Source: Corydoras sp. C115
Lineage: Eukaryota; Chordata; Actinopteri; Siluriformes; Callichthyidae
Length of the DNA: 64,000 nucleotides
Assembly: GCA_019802505.1 (NCBI GenBank)
Contig: JAFMOC010000042.1
Location: 2,257,501 to 2,321,500, forward strand
Direction: 5' to 3'
Under the pieces are notes generated by a model that was given only the letters and a program-made list of their open reading frames with translations, had not been told where the DNA came from and ran no database searches. Within the stretch, counting starts at the first letter, position 1. Each line of letters opens with the position of its first letter. The position numbers and the translations under genes were made by a program. Positions 57,736 to 64,000 of this stretch are shown here, one piece after another.

Positions 57736-59834
57736 AAATTATTGTATGCATAGAATATGCATATCTGTGACCATCGTAGAAAGGAATAAAATTATCTAAA
57801 CAATTCTCTCTCTCTCTTTATTGAGGCATTTAGCAAATATAAATTATTTTATTAGTGTATGTGAATTTGGGTTCTACTCTACATATCAAATAATAAATTA
57901 AGTAAAACAACAGACTTTTTAAAACAACCACAGTCAAGAGGGCTCAAACTGGTGATGAGTTTACCCTAGAACTGATAGCCCAACAGAACCAAAAACAGAC
58001 TAAAACAATATCATATGTGTAGGATAATGACCAAAGAGCACTGACACCAAAGTTGATGACAGAACAAATATTTTCCCTTTTATATGACATAATCGTTCAG
58101 GCTGCAGCAGGCAACAGCCTATGCAATTTTGGATTCTCGGGAACCTGCAACAGGTTGAAAAGCTCGGTTTACTGCTATCTTTGCTCAAAATCCTTGACAA
58201 ATTAAAGCCAGCTCTCTCTGGGTGAGTATAATTATTTTCTGATTAGATTAATTCAGTTATACTGTGGTCCTTTCCAGAGCCAGTGGCATGCCTGTAAGGA
58301 GCTCACTCAGTCATGCTAACGATTACACAATTAACCAAGCGGCACAAAGCAGGCTATGAGATTCAGCTTTTTGTGAACACCAAACACACACATGCACACA
58401 CTTACACACACAAATGCAAGCACACAAAAATATGATTTGGAAGATTTACTTTTTCTGTCCTGCATGTAGGTGGTTGTAACAATGTGAATTTGTCCTGTTA
58501 ACCCACTCCTCCCTTGTTATTTTTGCTACATTGTGAACAGAAATGGTACTGTAAATGCAACAATAAACAACTGACCCTGAACAACAGCCTTTTCAATTAG
58601 AGGAATATCGAAGAAAATCCCTTCTTAATTTCTTTGTAGTTTTTCTGTTCATTATTGGTCTACAGAACATGTTGTCCAAGTGCTCAAATACAACAAGATG
58701 TTTTCCAGTAGTGCTCATTACAATGGAATGTGATTAATGTGATCATTCATTGAAAGCAAAAAGATTGGTCCAATTATCTCGCAATAAGTAGTGAACATTT
58801 GTAGTGAAGTATTGCAAATGTTGCAAATGTTTTAGGTAAAAATATGGACAAATAATCTGAAAATAAAACTTCACCAGATGAGGTAATTTTCTAATATTGT
58901 TTTAATAAAAAGTCAATGAATAAAAAACACTCAAACAGAAGATGAATAGCAGATTTAATTAGAAATCTGAAAGCTGTAAAGGATATTCTTCATGAAATCA
59001 GAAGGTCAAGAAAATTCTTTAGTTGTTTAAAACATATTTGCTAAAATGTTTACTGAAAAAAAAATGCTGTGCAGTTTATTAACAAAATAACAGTGACATT
59101 ATGAAAGCTTATAAACATACAACTCAAATTCAAAACCGCAGACAGGAATTAGCTAATATGTTTAGGTTTTACATGTGAAGAATATGAAAAACACATTATG
59201 TTAAATACCAAGTCCAATCCCTTTCATCTTCTTGTCATAATGGGGATAATGACTTTAGCCCACAAAAATAACAGAACCCTGTTCACATCTTAGACCAGCA
59301 TTCCTTTTTTTCCAGAAGCAAAAGCAACAGGCTGAGGAAGTGGATGAGGATTTTGCTTTTCTCCCTCTCTCTAGACACTGAACAATGAATAAAGATTAGT
59401 AACTCCAACAATACACACACTTTCCCACAAAAGGAATCAATTTTAAGGCTATAGTTCAAAAAAAAGAAAAAAGAAAAAAGGAAAACATATTGATTACACA
59501 ACAAATTATTACCTGAATATTGATTTGTGAAATATATGCACAACACTTAACATACATACATATATTGACATAACTATTTGCATCATATATTTCTGTCAAT
59601 TACTGCACTGCCATCCATCCAAAGTTTAATTGTATTTATACTTTTTTTTCTTATCACTTGTACTATTTTTTACTACTGTTTTGTACTTTTTTATAATTGT
59701 ATTATTGCTGTTTTCCTTATACTTTTTGCATTTAGGTAACAAATAGTTTTTTTTTTTTGAAAGACAGGAAGAACTCTGTGGCATATTGGTCATTAGATAT
59801 CTGACAGAAGGACAGCTACATACTGCTTTATAGC

Positions 59835-59838
<4 letters not shown>
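57736..59838. other. 2.1-kb repeat-poor block
   Basis: No interspersed repeat recognised. The sequence is largely AT-rich, with more balanced segments near 58040-58390. No convincing exon. Confidence 0.35.

Positions 59839-59920
<82 letters not shown>
59839..59920. repeat. (TA)n microsatellite
   Basis: About 41 uninterrupted TA units. Confidence 0.97.
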
Positions 59921-59923
<3 letters not shown>

Positions 59924-60059
59924 GAATTAAAAGCAATTTTGTAGTATTCTTTTTTTGTCTAAATAGTTTTTACATTGTTCACACATTCAGAAATGTCATT
60001 TTTAACAATTAATACATACTTATACTAATAATGGTAATAACAGTAGTAACAATTAAAAT

Positions 60060-60095
<36 letters not shown>

Positions 60096-63000
60096 CAATT
60101 CACAATCAATCAAAAAAGTTATTTAAACCATAATAGTTAAATAACAGTAAATAACTTTGCTACTTTCTGTGATTTAAAATTGTGTTCATACTGGAACCCC
60201 AGAATTATTGCCAACCTTTTTCCACGACTTGATGTTTCACATATTTTTCTAGTTCTCATTCATCATCGTTTCACATAGTTTTAGTCCTTTAATGAAATAA
60301 TCGTAAAAGAAATGCACACCTGACCTCATCTCAGATCAAGCATGGTGTGTGAATTCAACATGAACTACACACTAGCCGGGTCCGGCAACAAATGAATACT
60401 GATGAATAATAATAATAACCTCATTGGCACCCAGGCACACTGCAGGGACAAATACTTTAAATGAATACCACTAAGACGTACAAGCAAGCTGAACACGTAG
60501 CAGATTAGCTTTGGGCTTGGTGCCAACTCAAGGTGAAGGTGAGCTGTGCAAAAGTAAATTGTGAGGCTGCATGTGTGATTACTTTTTGCGATACAAACAG
60601 GCAAGCCAGTGATGTAGTAAATGTAGGCCATACGAGATATTGTTCTCTTGTGGTTTGCTGTGACAATGTTTAATTGGCAGTATTAGAGCTCATCACTGAT
60701 GACTTTGTTGTTTATGAGAGAATATTCTCCAAAAGCTTTTGTACTCAGTCTTACTAGAAAATTAAAGTTCTTTTGCCATTATGTTTTCCTTGCTGTTTAT
60801 CCTTTTGATCTGTGTGTACATTATCCAAAGCCCTTTGAATTCAAATTTCACTGTCATGTTGCTCTTTTCATCAGGCTGATGGTTGCAACTCTAATAACAT
60901 TCAACTTTTAATCCATGGCAGAATGTTAATTAGATTTTCTCCTTTTAATTAATTTGGCCCCGCAGGTTTTCCCAGCACGTCATTTTTAGCACTGGATGGT
61001 GCTCTATTAGCAATTAAATCACTGCAACCTCAAAATAAAACAAAACAATAAAAGCTATTAAAATATGGCTATAAAGTAAAAACTCATATCAGAGCTGCTT
61101 ATGTAGACCATTTATTGTTGTTTAATTGTTTGCATAAAATAATATATGCTGCATTGGTGTTTATATACAGAAATTTCATCGAATCAGAGCTGATGTTTTA
61201 ATTTTTACAACCAAAATCATAGGGGCTAAGAGAAGCTCTACTGAAGTTGCTGCTCCTGCTGCGAAAGCAAGCTCACTCTCACTAGACTCTGGGTGGGGTG
61301 GGTGAGAGGAGTGATTTGTGCTCAGTTATCCATGGGAGATAAGCACTTGTGTTGTAGGGTATTAGTAGTAATATGTTTTTCACTGCCACCCTAAATTCTT
61401 GTGTTGTCCTGGAGTCCCCACTGTCCCATCTATCATGTTGAGCATAGAGCCACACATCCTCTGCTGGAGAAACCAGCAACCAGCCTGGGATAATGAAAGG
61501 TCACATAGGAGGTGCGGTCATGAAATTGCTTTAGTCCTTACTGAGACACATTTTGGGCCCTACTTCAGCTCCTTAAGTAGAATTCTAAATGGTTTCACAG
61601 AGTTTACTAAGCTTACTGTCTGTAGTTTTTAACATGGTGTTGTAACGACACTCAAAACATGTTAATATATGTGTATAAAATTATATATATTTATAATGAT
61701 TTTGGGATTTTTGAACACATATAATATGTCAAGTAAGTAGTACAAATAGTATGGAGTTTATAACCCCATTAATAAGATTCATTTATAATCTCAAATCAGT
61801 GCATGCTTTAATGAAATGTTTAATTTATTTTAATTCCCATTTATTTCCTTGTGAAAATGAATTTTAAACAATTACAATTTTAGGACATGTTGAAAGTGTT
61901 TAATGGGTCCTCATTAAAATGAGCTTTTGACATTAAGATTTTGGTATAGCCGTTTCGAAACAAAAAGTGCCATGACTCACCAAATGGAAATTGATATTCA
62001 GGGGCTGAAAAAATATGATGTTTATTATACTTTAAAATGAAGTGATTCACATCTTGCTGCGAGGTAATTAATACATGGAAATCTTGAATTAAAGATGTAA
62101 ATCTTGACACTTTGGCTAAGGGGGGTGGGGGTAGTAAGGGACAGTGGTCTCTAAGGTCTAAATTATTCTTAGAGTAGACCAATTAACACCATGTATCTTC
62201 TTTTATGTTAACTTCAATTAAGAGCCTTTACAGTTTTTAAGTTCTTTTCTTCTTTATAGTTGGAGACTGTCAGAAACCCAGATCAAAGCTGCACGCTGCC
62301 GTCCAGGCACCATAGGTAACACTGCTTTGCATAAGAATCTGCATATTGCTGTGAATCCATTTTACATGGATTTTAAAAACAGGAGGGATTGAGGGGCTAG
62401 GAAATGTACTCACATTTCAACAGTTCTCTTTGGTCTACCACATTGATACACTAAATCCGGAGCAAAACACTATGGTATTTATTCAGGTATTTTATGTTTA
62501 AAGGTTATAGTTTGATTTATTTAAAAAAAAAAAAATCTTAAAATTGCAGTATGCTTTTGTATTAGCATCATTCATTGTGTGATAAGAGTACAGTTTACAC
62601 TAAAGGCTTTTTTGACAGTTTTGACAGTGTTTTTTAAGATGATGATCTTCTATTCACATGTAGGTTTTTTAAGTATTAAATAATTAGATATGTATTTTTT
62701 TCCTGTTTTCTTATTTTCTTCTGCACCAAGAGCCTGCTGTTCAAATTTGGATGTGATGCCAGTGAAATGTAATGACAATAAAATTATGCTTTTTACAGAA
62801 AGTGAATTGTTATTACGAAATTTCAAGTCATTGTGTATTATTATATGCATTTATTTTTCAACACAGTTGAGCAGTTGTGATGCACAGTATGGAACTGTCT
62901 CTACATGACTCAGGCTGTGGTGTGACAGGCTGCTGTAATAACATGGTTTGGACCATGTTTATTATAATCAGGCTGAGGAATGACTGATGCAGAGGGCAGG

Positions 63001-63310
63001 ACAGTAACGGGCCTGTGCTGAAGGCTTGGCTGATCAGACAGATTCGCAAATAACTGCGACCCAACAACAAACAACAACCTGTTTTTTCACCACTCTTAAT
63101 CACTGCTCTTTAATTGCATTAAGCAGCATTGCATCAATAAATCAATGAGCAAATGAACTGTGCAAGTTTGAGCAATGGCTGTTTAGTGATGTCGCGTATT
63201 ATTTTATTGACATCTCACTAACTGCTGCCCTTGAGATATTGAATGCCATTTAAGTGGTGCGCTGACATCATAATAAAAGCCTGCTTGGTCATTGAGCTCC
63301 TGGATGGGAA
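59921..63310. other. 3.4-kb repeat-poor block
   Basis: Only an (ATT)n at 60061-60093 and A/T homopolymers occur. Moderate-complexity stretches lie at 60300-61010, 61180-61640 and 62880-63300. The last contains AT-rich homeodomain-type motifs (TTTAATTGCATTAAG, ATCAATAAATCAATGAG) in balanced sequence. Candidate regulatory DNA by exclusion. A possible small exon at 62260-62315 is listed separately. Confidence 0.4.
62260..62315 (+). other. Possible 56-bp exon
   Basis: A pyrimidine-rich tract (TTCTTTTCTTCTTTATAG) ends in AG at 62258-62259, and 56 bp later CATAG|GTAAC gives a donor-like site. One phase is open throughout and would read WRLSETQIKAARCRPGTI; another reads to a TAG at the end. I do not recognise either peptide. 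A splice-like pair of this quality occurs by chance, so confidence is low. Confidence 0.15.

Positions 63311-63344
<34 letters not shown>
63311..63344. repeat. (CA)n microsatellite
   Basis: About 16 CA units. Confidence 0.95.
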
Positions 63345-63348
<4 letters not shown>

Positions 63349-64000
63349 ATAAAAACCAGTTAAATACAGCTAATATCCATAGTGTAGTTAGTTACCTGAG
63401 GAAATTAGTTTCCTGAGGAAATTTTGAGCTGGAAAATCATCAGACTGTGGTTTTAAAAAATTTAATTGTGTTATTTGGTTATTGAAGAAAATAATAAATC
63501 CATAGCTTCATTTTTCTTTGTAAATTTCAATCTTAAACAGATTGAAAGTGGTTTAAAATGATTATCTCTTTTATTTACTTATAACCAGCCTATTGTATTC
63601 TGAAAACAAATTAAACGTATTTGTATAATTTTCATAAAGCACTCCAGAAAGTGGTACGGATTAACAATGCTAGATCCATTCTATTTATTTCAGCTCCTAC
63701 AGCTGGCCAGTAACCAAAACCTGTAAGAAAAACTTATATTACTAACATAACCTTATGGTCTATGGTGGGTTTGCAGGGTTTGTCAGTGTTCCCAAAGAAA
63801 TGTTTAGTTGTTTGTTTGTTTTTTAAATCCATCGAAATTACAATTTCAAAGCCCTTTTATCACTATTATTATTATTTTAATGCTCTTTCGCCCTTGCATA
63901 TGCACGTGCTTTGACAACAGACATTCTAAATGCACTTTTCAAAGTACCTTTATAGACTTGCCGGCTGACTCAGACTTCAAAACATTTTGTCAGGTGCAAT
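63345..64000. other. AT-rich sequence to the window end
   Basis: No feature recognised. Confidence 0.35.

Overview
The window looks like vertebrate nuclear DNA, most likely from a teleost fish and probably an ostariophysan. I infer this from the repeats: at least 24 full or partial copies of a tRNA-derived SINE resembling the DANA/Mermaid family, relics of six separate Tc1-like transposons, L2-type and related LINE fragments with typical fish 3' tails, a hAT element and LTR-like sequences, plus very dense GT/CA and AT microsatellites. I found no bacterial or viral gene organisation, no CRISPR array, no rRNA and no functional tRNA gene. I could not find a confident host protein-coding exon. 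Nearly all open frames are microsatellite read-throughs or chance frames.

Layout. 0-11 kb: AT-rich single-copy DNA with about eight SINE copies, many microsatellites, a 32-bp-arm palindrome near 4.09 kb and a 5'-truncated LINE at 9.65-10.42 kb. 11.5-16 kb: a repeat-poor block. 16.6-17.04 kb: a solo LTR with a 5-bp target duplication. 18.3-20.4 kb: two defective Tc1 elements side by side. 21-36 kb: a mosaic of SINEs, microsatellites, Tc1 relics and an L2 scrap, plus a hAT element (34510-35500) carrying a nested SINE. 36.8-38.9 kb: repeat-poor. 39-44.3 kb: SINEs, two LTR-like sequences and the only intact protein gene, a 346-aa Tc1-like transposase with perfect 29-bp inverted repeats. 44.3-51 kb: another large repeat-poor block. 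52.5-54.8 kb: a defective L2 LINE with a recognisable reverse transcriptase, then a LINE tail and a SINE. 56.4-57.7 kb: a SINE, a Sleeping Beauty-like Tc1 relic and a second type of SINE. 57.7-64 kb: mostly single-copy.

Nothing here forms an operon or pathway. The functional relationships are parasitic: SINEs depend on LINE reverse transcriptase, and deleted Tc1 and hAT copies depend on transposase supplied in trans. The alternation of repeat-rich tracts with long repeat-poor, moderate-GC blocks is what a developmental-gene desert with embedded regulatory elements could look like. That reading is an inference, because no cross-species comparison was possible. I did not find a clearly new biological system. 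The best leads are the apparently intact DD36E transposon, the nested hAT/SINE, a solo LTR with GC-rich repeats, several long hairpins and the repeat-poor blocks.
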